Shown: in pieces, positions 16,239 to 25,354 of the stretch
Layout of the letters: every line of letters starts with the position of its first letter
Numbering within the stretch: the stretch's first letter is position 1
Source of the DNA: Alphaproteobacteria bacterium
GTDB taxonomy: Bacteria; Pseudomonadota; Alphaproteobacteria; Paracaedibacterales; CAITNM01
Assembly (NCBI GenBank): GCA_947478955.1
Contig: CANJXJ010000013.1
Coordinates: forward strand, 1 to 39,576
Length of the DNA: 39,576 bases
Reading direction: 5' to 3'
Program-made: the position numbers and the translations under genes
Notes under the pieces: model-generated
Seen by the model: the letters and a program-made list of their open reading frames with translations, nothing else
Told to the model about the DNA's origin: nothing
Databases searched by the model: none

Positions 16239-19115
16239 CTACGCACTAATTACTCGTGCCTTCAGATAGGGCTTTAAATATTGCCCGGTATAGCTTTTTG
16301 CAACCTGAGCAATTTCTTCTGGTGTGCCGGTTGCGATAATTTCTCCACCCCCGTCTCCGCCTTCAGGGCCCATATCAATAACCCAGTCAGCGGTTTTGAT
16401 CACCTCAAGATTATGTTCAATCACAAGAACTGTATTCCCTTGATCAACCAAGTGGTGCAAAACTTCTAATAATTTCCGTACATCTTCAAAATGCAAGCCA
16501 GTAGTTGGTTCATCAAGAATATACAATGTTTTTCCCGTTGCTCGACGAGATAATTCTTTTGCTAACTTAACCCGTTGTGCTTCGCCACCAGACAGCGTTG
16601 TAGCTTGTTGGCCTACTTTAATGTAGCCAAGCCCTACGTGACTTAGAGCCCGTAATTTATCTGCAACGGCCGTATTGCTTTCAAAAAAGTCTACCGCTTC
16701 TTCAACGGTCATATCTAACACGTCAGCAATGCTTTTGTTCTTATAAGTAATTTCTAAGGTTTCGCGGTTGTACCGCTTTCCCTGGCATTGGTCACATTCT
16801 ACATAAACATCAGGCAAGAAATGCATTTCAATTTTTACAACGCCGTCGCCTTGGCATGCTTCACAGCGTCCGCCTTTGACGTTGAATGAAAACCGTCCTG
16901 GTGTGTAGCCGCGTGCTTTTGCTTCAGGCATTCCTGAAAACCATTCACGAATTGGTGTGAAACAGCCAACATAAGTTGCCGGATTTGACCTAGGCGTGCG
17001 GCCAATCGGTGATTGGTCAATATCAATAACCTTATCAATATGTTCAGCACCTTCTAATGTTTTAAAAATGCCAGGAAGATCTCGCCCATAGTTAAATTGG
17101 CGATTTAAGGCTTTGTATAAAGTCTCAATGATAAGGGTTGATTTGCCTCCGCCCGAAACGCCGGTAACGCAGGTGAATGTCCCCAGGGGAAAAGTTCCAT
17201 CAACATTCTTTAGGTTGTTGGTTTTAGCGCCCGTAATTTTTAAAAATTTTCCAGCATGGCCGGTGCGGCGTAGTGTTGGTATAGCAATTGATTTGGTGCC
17301 CCTAAGATATTGACCAGTTAAACTTTTAGGACATGACATTATTGTTTGGGGTGTGCCTTGGGTGATAATTTCCCCTCCATGCACACCTGCTGCTGGTCCC
17401 ATATCAATAACCCAATCAGCTGTACGTATCGCATCTTCGTCATGTTCAACCACAACTACCGTATTGCCTAAATCGCGCAAGTTCCTTAATGAATCCAGCA
17501 AGCGATCATTATCTCGTTGGTGAAGGCCAATTGATGGTTCATCTAGAACATACAATACCCCCGTAAGCCCTGATCCTACCTGAGAAGCAAGGCGAATACG
17601 CTGGCTTTCCCCACCCGAAAGAGTGCCTGCTCCTCTCGAGAGGGTCAAATAGTCTAGGCCTACATCAATGAGGAATTTTAAACGGTTTCGAATTTCTTTT
17701 AAAACTTTGTCGGCAATGTCTTGTTGTTTTTTGGTGAGATCAAGGTTTTCAAACCAGTTCAATGCATTTCTTATAGAAAATCTGCAAACTTCACCAATGT
17801 GTAATTGGGAAAGCTTTATGCATAAAGCTTCGTCTTTTAAACGGTAGCCATTGCAGCGATGGCAAGATGTTTCATTCTGAAAGCGTCGTAAAAATTCTCT
17901 GGTCCAATCACTTTCTGTTTCCAGCCAACGACGACGCAAATTAGGAATAACTCCCTCGAAAGGTTTTTTTGAAACATATTTTCGAACGCCATCGTTGTAT
18001 ACAATGGGAATAATCTCAGTGCCTGACCCATACAAAATAATGCTCTTTAGTTTTTCGGAAAGGTCTTTGAATGGCGTATCCGCACTTTCACTAAAATAGC
18101 TCGCAATGCCATCTAAGACTTGTATATAATATTCCGATGTCATTTGCCCACGTTTGCTGGTGGATGCATTTTCTTGCACTGACCACGGTGCAATTGCTCC
18201 GTCCCGTAGACTAAAATCATGATTAGGCACGACAAGGTGCTCATCAAAAATAATCTCGATCCCTAAGCCATCACAGGTAGAACATGCTCCTTGAGGACTG
18301 TTAAAGGAAAACAACCGAGGCTCTATTTCTTCCAAGGTGAATCCGGAAACAGGACAAGCAAATTTCGAGGAAAAAGTAGTCATGACCTGTGAGTCAGCAT
18401 CCTGTACCCACAACAATCCGTCACTTAATTTTAATGTTGTTTCAATTGAATCAGCTAGTCGGGTTTTGAGATCTTCCGGTGCACCGATAACCAGGCGATC
18501 AACCACCACCGCAATGGTGTGCTTAGTCTTTTTATTAAGAGCTGGAGCATCTTCAATAGTTGTAATTTTTCCATCAATATAAACTCGCTGAAATCCCTTT
18601 TTCTGCAAGTCTTGCAACTCTTTTTTATACTCACCTTTGCGTTCACGCACGATAGGCGCCAAAATCATGATCTTAGTTTTTTCAGGAAGTTCTAGGATAC
18701 GATCAACCATTTGGCTAACAGTTTGTGCTTCAATCGGAAGGCCAGTTGTTGGAGAATGAGGTACGCCGATGCGAGCAAACAGTAGGCGTAAATAGTCATA
18801 TAATTCGGTAACAGTTCCAACTGTGGAGCGCGGATTTCTCGATGTTGTTTTTTGTTCAATCGAAATGGCGGGGCTTAGACCCTCTATGGAATCTACATCA
18901 GGCTTTTGCATAAGCTGTAGAAACTGCCTGGCATAGGTTGACAGACTTTCAACATAACGGCGCTGCCCTTCTGCATACAACGTATCGAAAGCAAGGGAAG
19001 ATTTCCCCGAGCCGCTAAGGCCAGTAATAACCACCAGCTTATTGCGTGGAATGTCCACACTCACATTCTTGAGGTTGTGTTCACGTGCTCCGCGAATCCG
19101 AATTGTATCTTGCAT
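16239..19115 (-). CDS. uvrA: Excinuclease ABC subunit A
   Basis: Damage-recognition ATPase of nucleotide excision repair. The 958-residue product is full length. It has two ABC modules: Walker [10 protein letters not shown] (about 33-41) with signature [14 protein letters not shown], and Walker [11 protein letters not shown] with signature [15 protein letters not shown]. The zinc-binding cysteine pairs are [15 protein letters not shown] with a later Cys, and [18 protein letters not shown]. The UvrB-binding and insertion regions are present. The start ([18 protein letters not shown]) is at the family position. The last seven residues after YLKPYL lie next to the unusual intergenic segment. It is divergent from rpiB and shares a 133-base promoter region. 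Confidence 0.98.
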   Translation of the reverse strand: MQDTIRIRGAREHNLKNVSVDIPRNKLVVITGLSGSGKSSLAFDTLYAEGQRRYVESLSTYARQFLQLMQKPDVDSIEGLSPAISIEQKTTSRNPRSTVGTVTELYDYLRLLFARIGVPHSPTTGLPIEAQTVSQMVDRILELPEKTKIMILAPIVRERKGEYKKELQDLQKKGFQRVYIDGKITTIEDAPALNKKTKHTIAVVVDRLVIGAPEDLKTRLADSIETTLKLSDGLLWVQDADSQVMTTFSSKFACPVSGFTLEEIEPRLFSFNSPQGACSTCDGLGIEIIFDEHLVVPNHDFSLRDGAIAPWSVQENASTSKRGQMTSEYYIQVLDGIASYFSESADTPFKDLSEKLKSIILYGSGTEIIPIVYNDGVRKYVSKKPFEGVIPNLRRRWLETESDWTREFLRRFQNETSCHRCNGYRLKDEALCIKLSQLHIGEVCRFSIRNALNWFENLDLTKKQQDIADKVLKEIRNRLKFLIDVGLDYLTLSRGAGTLSGGESQRIRLASQVGSGLTGVLYVLDEPSIGLHQRDNDRLLDSLRNLRDLGNTVVVVEHDEDAIRTADWVIDMGPAAGVHGGEIITQGTPQTIMSCPKSLTGQYLRGTKSIAIPTLRRTGHAGKFLKITGAKTNNLKNVDGTFPLGTFTCVTGVSGGGKSTLIIETLYKALNRQFNYGRDLPGIFKTLEGAEHIDKVIDIDQSPIGRTPRSNPATYVGCFTPIREWFSGMPEAKARGYTPGRFSFNVKGGRCEACQGDGVVKIEMHFLPDVYVECDQCQGKRYNRETLEITYKNKSIADVLDMTVEEAVDFFESNTAVADKLRALSHVGLGYIKVGQQATTLSGGEAQRVKLAKELSRRATGKTLYILDEPTTGLHFEDVRKLLEVLHHLVDQGNTVLVIEHNLEVIKTADWVIDMGPEGGDGGGEIIATGTPEEIAQVAKSYTGQYLKPYLKARVISA

Positions 19116-19248
19116 GATTGACCGCTTTATTAAAAAATTTGTAAGGTATATTTACAGTTGCCAATAAAGGGCAACGTGTTTTTATTAAACACTCGCTAGA
19201 CTAGTACAAATACCTTAGGCTAGCAAGATTTTTAGATGGATATAAGGT

Positions 19249-19680
19249 ATGCGGATTGCAATTGGGGCTGACCATGGGGGCTATGCTCTTAAGGAAAAAA
19301 TCAAATTAGGCGTTGCTGCTGAATGGATTGACGTGGGTGCATTCAATGAAGAAAGCTCCAATTACGCTGAATTTGCTCAAGCTGTTGCTGAGAAAGTGCA
19401 GGCCCACGAGGCGGATTTTGGTATTATCATTTGTCGAAGCGGAATTGGTGTCTCAATTGCTGCAAATCGCTATAAAAACATTTATGCCGCTTTATGCATT
19501 AACCATGCCATGGCTATAAGTGCGCGCAGCCATAATAATGCAAATATTTTGTGCATTGCGGCGGACTATACATCCTATGACGAAGCACAAGAAATGATTC
19601 ACCAGTTTTTATCAACGGCTTTTGAAGCTGGTGGACGCCACGAAATACGGGTAAGAAGCATTAACAAGCAGGGGACTTGA
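19249..19680 (+). CDS. rpiB: Ribose-5-phosphate isomerase B
   Basis: Interconverts ribose-5-phosphate and ribulose-5-phosphate in the pentose phosphate pathway. The product is 143 residues. GADHGG is at 7-12, the active Cys sits in IICRSGIGVSIAANR, and HNNANIL matches the conserved HNDANVL segment. The usual CGTGIG reads CRSGIG, so the Cys is kept but the neighbouring Gly-Thr is changed to Arg-Ser. In many alphaproteobacteria rpiB is followed by glyA; here it is followed by about 320 non-coding bases. Confidence 0.92.
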   Translation: MRIAIGADHGGYALKEKIKLGVAAEWIDVGAFNEESSNYAEFAQAVAEKVQAHEADFGIIICRSGIGVSIAANRYKNIYAALCINHAMAISARSHNNANILCIAADYTSYDEAQEMIHQFLSTAFEAGGRHEIRVRSINKQGT

Positions 19681-19999
19681 AAGCCAACCAGAAGATAAAA
19701 TCAGGTGAAAACCGGGGAAGCAAGCTTATACTGAATTAGATTTAACAACCAATTCATCGTAGCCGGTGTTGTTATCCATTTCCCGTCCAAAAGATAAATT
19801 CTCAATAACAAGGATGGCTATCTCAGCATTGGTTCTGACTATACAACCATCCATTAAGAGGAAATCTGTGGGGTGTTCCTAGGGATGTTCCTAAAAAAAT
19901 CAACCGCCCGCTGAAACAGTTTCGGGATAGTTTATAAAACTTGCTTTTTTCCCAAGCCTTTCTTACATTGTAGGAAGTCAAGATATCACCATAGTTCGT
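19681..19999. other. Gene-free stretch between rpiB and the DUF3035 lipoprotein
   Basis: No convincing gene. On the minus strand, 19726-19854 has a 42-codon frame (starting MDGCIVRTNAEIAILVIENL) with no ribosome site and no recognised relative. A weak hairpin (GAAAC/GTTTC) lies at about 19911-19922. The region may be the remains of a lost gene. Confidence 0.4.
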
Positions 20000-20602
20000 A
20001 TGCAAAGAACACTTATTTTAGTTGGACTGTCTCTGTTTTTAACTGCTTGTGATAGCGTTAAGAGCACATTGGGGATGGATCATTACCAAGCCGATGAATT
20101 TAATATTACGCAAAATGATCCACTTAGCATGCCGCCAAATTATAAGCTTATCCCTCCTCGCACAAAGGACAAGGATGGCAAAAGTGTACCTTTGAATCCT
20201 TCAGCAGAAAAAGCTAAAAAGGTCGTTGGTGGTGGAGAATCAGAAGCATTTATTTCTGAGGCAAGCCAACAACATCTGAAAGACAAGACTGGCTCTGCGG
20301 ATGATACCATTCGTGAGACAGTTGATAAGGAATCAGCGGAAAAAGGTGATAGCGCTTTGGATAATAAGCTTGATGCTTGGAAAAAAGAGTTTTCTCAAAA
20401 CGCTAAGTCTATCAACAAGCCTAAAGCCAGTGAGCGTCCCGCTGAAAAGCTCAAAGAACAGCTTGAGCATGAGCCATCTCCCGAACATCATGAGAGCTTA
20501 GAATCAAAAGTTGAAAATGCTTTAGAGCACAAGGCTATTAACAAAGAAGCTGAGAAAAATATAGTCGATGTAGACAAGGCCTCAGAATTTAAGGATCGCT
20601 AA
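20000..20602 (+). CDS. DUF3035-type lipoprotein (BamF-like)
   Basis: Outer-membrane lipoprotein of 200 residues. The signal peptide ends in a lipobox LTAC with Cys17. The family core follows: DEFNITQNDPLSMPPNYKLIPPR, matching the DEFxVxxxxPLSLPPxxxLxPP pattern of alphaproteobacterial DUF3035 proteins, some of which are BamF-type subunits of the outer-membrane assembly machine. After residue 60 the sequence is highly charged, Lys/Glu-rich and probably disordered or coiled; this tail is longer than usual. It is followed 8 bases later by an M16 peptidase gene, the standard alphaproteobacterial neighbourhood. Confidence 0.82.
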   Translation: MQRTLILVGLSLFLTACDSVKSTLGMDHYQADEFNITQNDPLSMPPNYKLIPPRTKDKDGKSVPLNPSAEKAKKVVGGGESEAFISEASQQHLKDKTGSADDTIRETVDKESAEKGDSALDNKLDAWKKEFSQNAKSINKPKASERPAEKLKEQLEHEPSPEHHESLESKVENALEHKAINKEAEKNIVDVDKASEFKDR

Positions 20603-20610
20603 ATAGAAAA

Positions 20611-21912
20611 ATGATAAAACTCATAATTTTTGGTTTTCTTTGCTTAACTCTATTCGCAGACAACAAACCATTAGATGGGTTTAATGTTGTTGTCAAAGAC
20701 TTTGCAGTTGCAGGTAAAACGGTACGGATTTCGCCATTTAGAGGTATAGGCGTTGTAACAGTTAGCCTGTGCTTTAAAAATGCCGGTGAAAAATTATCCC
20801 CAAAACATAAAGAATGTCTTGTTGCATTGCTTGCCAAAGCAATGGGGGAATCAACACAGTCTCGTTCTCGTGCCCAATTATTAGCCTATGCTCTCGAACA
20901 TAATGTGCATGTATCTTTTGGCACCAGCGATGATAATTTTACTATTATGGGTAAATGTCCATCTCATAAACTTATTGAGCTTTTTGCTTTGATTAAAGAC
21001 ATTCTTTTCCATTCACGTTTTCATGATTCTGATCTGGCCCGTTTTAAAAATGAGATGAGTGCAGGAACGTTGCAGGCAATGCAATCACCCAATGCCCAAC
21101 TAGGTGAGCTGGTGAAAGTAACGATTTTAAAAGACCACCCCTATGGAACCTTACAAAAAACCTATCTTGCGAGTTTGAAAAACATTAATGCAAATGATCT
21201 AAGTGCGTATGTCAAAACCCACTTCACTCAAGAAAATCTTATTATTTCAGCTTGCGGTGACATTGAAGAAGCAGACCTTGCTGCTCAGATTTCTGATGTA
21301 ATTACAGCTTTGCCAAAAACATTTAAAACGCCTTTGCCTGCTACTGTACATGTCACTGGGCCCTATCAAAAACATGCTCAAACATTTCCTGTGCCACAAA
21401 CAGTAATTCAATTATTGCATGAAGGCATTGATGCTAATCATCCTGATTTTTTTGCATTGCATGTGGCAATGGGTTGCTTGTCTCAGCATGGCATTGGGCT
21501 GTTATCGAAAAAAGTTCGGGTTGAAAAAGGGTTAACATATGATATTGGCGCGGATCTTTCAATGCAAGATCACTACAATACCTTTAATATCTCAACCTCT
21601 ACTCAAACAGCAAATGTGGAAAAAACTATCGAAGCGATCAAAGAAGTTATGAGCGACATTTGCAAAAATGGCTTTTCTCCTGAATTAATTGAAGTCGTTA
21701 AGAAAAGCTTTTTAGGAAATTATAAGCGTTCTTTTTCTTCAACCGGTAATATCACAACTAGGCTAACCAATTACCAGCTTAAGAACCGCCCCATAGATTT
21801 TCATAAAACACTTATTGAAAAAATTTCAACCTTAACTGCCGATGAGGTTAATGAAGCTTTTAAAAGGTTCATTAAGCCCGATCAATTTGTTATATTTACG
21901 GTAGGCCAATGA
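20611..21912 (+). CDS. M16 family peptidase-like protein, catalytically inactive partner
   Basis: 433 residues with a signal peptide (MIKLIIFGFLCLTLFA), so probably periplasmic. The overall fold matches M16 zinc peptidases: repeated insulinase-type halves, with segments such as HPYGTLQKTYLASLKNI, CGDIEEADL, GLTYDIGADLS and KSFLGNYKRSFSSTGNI. The zinc motif HxxEH is absent; the equivalent position reads PKHKECLVALLAKAMGE. It should therefore be the non-catalytic half of a heterodimer with the next gene product, as in MPP and PqqF-like pairs. Its stop overlaps the next start (ATGA), consistent with equal production. Confidence 0.88.
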   Translation: MIKLIIFGFLCLTLFADNKPLDGFNVVVKDFAVAGKTVRISPFRGIGVVTVSLCFKNAGEKLSPKHKECLVALLAKAMGESTQSRSRAQLLAYALEHNVHVSFGTSDDNFTIMGKCPSHKLIELFALIKDILFHSRFHDSDLARFKNEMSAGTLQAMQSPNAQLGELVKVTILKDHPYGTLQKTYLASLKNINANDLSAYVKTHFTQENLIISACGDIEEADLAAQISDVITALPKTFKTPLPATVHVTGPYQKHAQTFPVPQTVIQLLHEGIDANHPDFFALHVAMGCLSQHGIGLLSKKVRVEKGLTYDIGADLSMQDHYNTFNISTSTQTANVEKTIEAIKEVMSDICKNGFSPELIEVVKKSFLGNYKRSFSSTGNITTRLTNYQLKNRPIDFHKTLIEKISTLTADEVNEAFKRFIKPDQFVIFTVGQ

Positions 21913-23258
21913 GATATATTCTAACGCTTTTGATAGGCATTTTTATCGGTTCATTAGATGCAGCAATTGTTCCGCAAACTGCCACATTAAGTAATGGATT
22001 GAAAATTATCGTTTTTCAAAATCCTCTATTACCTTCCGTAAATGTTTTTACAAAGTATGGTGTTGGCACAGCCGATGATCCCGCTGAAATGGTTGGAGTG
22101 TCTCATATGCTTGAACATATGATGTTTAAAGGATCATCTAAATATTCAAAAGGTGCCATTGATACTATCCTTAACAGTTGTGGGGGGGTCTGTAACGCCT
22201 TTACAAATTTTGATAACACAGTTTATACCTTTGCCCTACCAGCGGAACATCTAGATATCGTTCTTGATATTGAGGCTGATCGTATGGAAAATCTTAATAT
22301 TGATGAAGCTGAATTTTTGTCAGAGCAAAAAGTTGTGATGGAAGAGCGTCAAATGCGATTAGGTAATCACCCTTTTCGTACATCAGCTGAAATTTGCTTG
22401 CGTGCTATGTATGCAGCGCATCCCTATGGTATATTTCCAATTGGTTACGAAGCTCATATAAAGGCTTACACGGCTGAAGCTTTAATGGCTCATTACAAAA
22501 AATGGTATGTGCCTAATAACGCTACTATTGTAGTAATTGGGCCTTATGACTTGGCTTATGTATTGCCCAAAATAGAAGAGCATTTTTCAAATGTTAGCTC
22601 AAAAGAATTACAAGAACGTAGGCGTATTTCTGAACCTGATCGTGAAGGCTTAACTACTACTATTGAGCAAGAAAATCCGCGTGCTGAAAACATTTATATT
22701 AGTATTTCCTATCGGGCACCAACATTGATTACAAAGCCGAAAGAGTATTTAGCAATGAATATGCTCGAAAAGACAATGAATGGATCCGATCACGCGCTCT
22801 ACCAAAAAATGGTGAAAGAAAAACATTTAGCTTTGGCTATTTCAAGCAGTTATAGGTATGGCAAAGATGATATGGATTTCACATTTACATTAATTCTATC
22901 GCCCGATATGAATGTGGATGCCGCAGAAAAATTCTTGTTTGAACAACTGGCTGTTTTTTTGAAAAAAGGTTTGGTTGAAAAAGATTTTAACGATGCGAAA
23001 CAAGAACAGCTCAATGCCTTTGCTTTTGCTATGGATGGGGAAGCATTTTTAATGAGTATAGCAAATAGTGTTCTTGATGGTTTTCCCTTAGAGGCTGTTT
23101 CGAAATATGAAGATATTCTTAAGGCGGTAACAGTGCAGCAAGTTCATGAAATGCTAAGTAGTATTTTAGCGAAACCTCCGGTTCTTATTTCTAGGAATTA
23201 TCCAAAGGGTAAAATGCCGAAGCGTGCCTATCAAAAAGTTCTGCAAAAAGGTTTTTAA
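21909..23258 (+). CDS. M16 family zinc peptidase, catalytic partner
   Basis: 449 residues with a signal peptide (MRYILTLLIGIFIGSLDAA). The HxxEH zinc motif is intact in VSHMLEHMMFKGSSKYSKG, and the downstream Glu ligand lies in the EADRMENLNIDEAEFLSE region. Other family marks are NAFTNFDNTVY and HPFRTSAEI. It degrades peptides or signal peptides in the cell envelope. It overlaps the inactive partner gene by four bases and is followed three bases later by pgi. Many alphaproteobacteria have the active member first; here the inactive one comes first. Confidence 0.93.
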   Translation: MRYILTLLIGIFIGSLDAAIVPQTATLSNGLKIIVFQNPLLPSVNVFTKYGVGTADDPAEMVGVSHMLEHMMFKGSSKYSKGAIDTILNSCGGVCNAFTNFDNTVYTFALPAEHLDIVLDIEADRMENLNIDEAEFLSEQKVVMEERQMRLGNHPFRTSAEICLRAMYAAHPYGIFPIGYEAHIKAYTAEALMAHYKKWYVPNNATIVVIGPYDLAYVLPKIEEHFSNVSSKELQERRRISEPDREGLTTTIEQENPRAENIYISISYRAPTLITKPKEYLAMNMLEKTMNGSDHALYQKMVKEKHLALAISSSYRYGKDDMDFTFTLILSPDMNVDAAEKFLFEQLAVFLKKGLVEKDFNDAKQEQLNAFAFAMDGEAFLMSIANSVLDGFPLEAVSKYEDILKAVTVQQVHEMLSSILAKPPVLISRNYPKGKMPKRAYQKVLQKGF

Positions 23259-23261
23259 TTT

Positions 23262-24464
23262 GTGATGATGCGATATACCCTAGATTTTCCAAGCCAGCCA
23301 GTAAAAGTACCTGCCGATTTTGCTAACAATATAGCGAATCTGCCATTATTCAAATATTTGGAACCTGATTTTTCACCAGCGCAATATCATGAATCTATTC
23401 AAAAGCTTGAGAAATTCACCCATATTATTCATCTTGGTACGGGTGGTTCAAGTTTAGGGCCGCAAGCGTTATATGCGATTGCCGATGCACCTGATAGGAC
23501 TTTCAGTTTCTTTGATAATATCGATCCTGATGGGTTTCATCAGCGATTGAAACATATTGATTTCAGCCAAACTGGGCTTTTGGTTGTATCAAAGTCTGGT
23601 AACACGGCTGAAACCTTAGTTCAGTTGGCAACTCTCAAGAAATTTTATGATGATAAGGGGCTGACCTTAAAAGATCATCTTGTCATTATTACGCAAACTG
23701 ACGGTAATGCCCTGCATACCTTTGCAAAGAGCAACGACATTGTGATTGTTCCTCACCATAACCAAATAGGCGGACGCTTTGCAGTATTTACCGAAGTAGG
23801 TATATTGCCAGGGCTATTGATGGGGCTTGATATGGAAGCCTTTAGAAAAGGTGCGCAAGGCGCTATAGTTGCTTTTAAAACTGCTCCGGCTACTTGTCCT
23901 GCTATAGAATCAGCATGCTTTTTGGCACAGTCAAAATTACATCCGGTCATGTTCCCTTATACAGATAAACTTAAATTGCTTAGTGCGTGGTTTGCTCAGT
24001 TATGGGGGGAGAGCCTCGGTAAAAAAAATAAAGCTGGTGAACGATTTGGCTCAACTCCTATTCAGGCGTTAGGCGCAACCGATCAGCATTCTCAGTTACA
24101 ACTTTATCTTGATGGTCCAAAAGACAAATTTTTTACTTTTTTAGAGGTAGCCGACAAAGCAGATTTAGATGCCGCTGATTTGGGCATTGATCACCCTGCT
24201 TATATTCCGTTGAGTGGGGCAGGCTTAAAAAAATTATTACAAGCTGAGCTACGTGCTACTTATGAGACGCTGCGTGCCCATGAATTACCCCTGCGTTTGA
24301 TTACTGTGCCCACGGTTAACTCCTACTATTTAGGACAACTGATGGTAAATATAGTACTGGAAACTTTGGCAGTGGCATCAATTTGGGATGTAAATCCATT
24401 TGACCAACCTGCTGTAGAAGAAGGAAAAGTCTTGGCTTTGAAATTTTTAAATGATAAAAAATAG
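23262..24464 (+). CDS. pgi: Glucose-6-phosphate isomerase, short form
   Basis: Interconverts glucose-6-phosphate and fructose-6-phosphate. The product is about 400 residues instead of the usual ~550, but the SIS-fold motifs are all present: GTGGSSLGPQAL, SKSGNTAET, GGRFAVFTEVG, LWGESLGKKNK (catalytic Glu), GATDQHSQLQLYLDGP and NPFDQPAVEEGK. Three starts are stacked (GTG 23262, ATG 23265, ATG 23268); either ATG is the likely one. The shortness comes from a trimmed N-terminus and loops, not a truncation, since the end is normal. Confidence 0.93.
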   Translation: MMMRYTLDFPSQPVKVPADFANNIANLPLFKYLEPDFSPAQYHESIQKLEKFTHIIHLGTGGSSLGPQALYAIADAPDRTFSFFDNIDPDGFHQRLKHIDFSQTGLLVVSKSGNTAETLVQLATLKKFYDDKGLTLKDHLVIITQTDGNALHTFAKSNDIVIVPHHNQIGGRFAVFTEVGILPGLLMGLDMEAFRKGAQGAIVAFKTAPATCPAIESACFLAQSKLHPVMFPYTDKLKLLSAWFAQLWGESLGKKNKAGERFGSTPIQALGATDQHSQLQLYLDGPKDKFFTFLEVADKADLDAADLGIDHPAYIPLSGAGLKKLLQAELRATYETLRAHELPLRLITVPTVNSYYLGQLMVNIVLETLAVASIWDVNPFDQPAVEEGKVLALKFLNDKK

Positions 24465-24488
24465 TAAGGCCTATCAATCTATAAATAT

Positions 24489-25352
24489 ATGAATAACCAA
24501 ATTATTTCCTTTCAAGAAATCATCTTACGTTTGCAGCAATATTGGGCAAGTTATGGCTGCGTTATCTTGCAGCCTTATGATTTAGAGGTGGGGGCCGGAA
24601 CCTCCCATCCTGCAACACTTATTCGTGCGCTAGGCCCAAAATTATGGAACACTGCCTATGTACAACCTTGCCGTAGACCGACCGATGGCAGATACGGTGA
24701 AAATCCAAATCGAACGCAATTGTATTATCAATTTCAAGTTTTGCTCAAACCGTGCCCTGTAAATCCTCAAGAGTTATACCTTGAAAGCCTGAAGGCTATC
24801 GGCCTTGATTTAAGCCGACATGATATTCGCTTTGTGGAAGATGATTGGGAAAATCCCTCATTGGGCGCGGCTGGTCTAGGGTGGGAAGTTTGGTGCGATG
24901 GTATGGAAATTACTCAATATACCTATTTCCAACAGGTTGGTGGTATTGCATGTGATCCAGTGCCAGTTGAATTAACCTATGGCCTTGAACGAGTTGCTAC
25001 CATTATTCAAAATGTTGAAAGTAATTTTGATATTAACTGGAATGGCAAGTCAGGTGATGAATGCCTCACTTATCGCGATGTGTTTTTAAGATCGGAACAG
25101 GAATTTTCAGCTTATAATTTTGAACACGCAGATGTTGATATGTTGTTACGTCATTTTAATGACGCTGAAACCGAATGTTTAGCATTGCTTGATCGCAAAT
25201 TAGTTTTACCTGCTTATGAACAATGCTTAAAAGCTAATCATTTATTTAATATGTTAAACGCACGAGGTGTAATTAGCGTGACAGAACGTGCGGCTTATAT
25301 GGCAAGAGTGCGTAATTTAGCTAAATCTTGTTGCGAAACCTGGATAGGTTAA
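24489..25352 (+). CDS. glyQ: Glycyl-tRNA synthetase alpha subunit
   Basis: Catalytic subunit of the bacterial heterotetrameric GlyRS. The product is 287 residues, normal length. Motifs include [37 protein letters not shown] and [13 protein letters not shown]-type sequence ([13 protein letters not shown]), followed by [12 protein letters not shown]. Directly followed by glyS two bases after its stop. Confidence 0.97.
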   Translation: MNNQIISFQEIILRLQQYWASYGCVILQPYDLEVGAGTSHPATLIRALGPKLWNTAYVQPCRRPTDGRYGENPNRTQLYYQFQVLLKPCPVNPQELYLESLKAIGLDLSRHDIRFVEDDWENPSLGAAGLGWEVWCDGMEITQYTYFQQVGGIACDPVPVELTYGLERVATIIQNVESNFDINWNGKSGDECLTYRDVFLRSEQEFSAYNFEHADVDMLLRHFNDAETECLALLDRKLVLPAYEQCLKANHLFNMLNARGVISVTERAAYMARVRNLAKSCCETWIG

Positions 25353-25354
25353 TC

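Noticed and set aside
19726-19854. 42-codon minus-strand ORF between rpiB and the DUF3035 gene
   Set aside because: No ribosome site, no recognised relative and in a gene-free stretch; not enough to call a gene.
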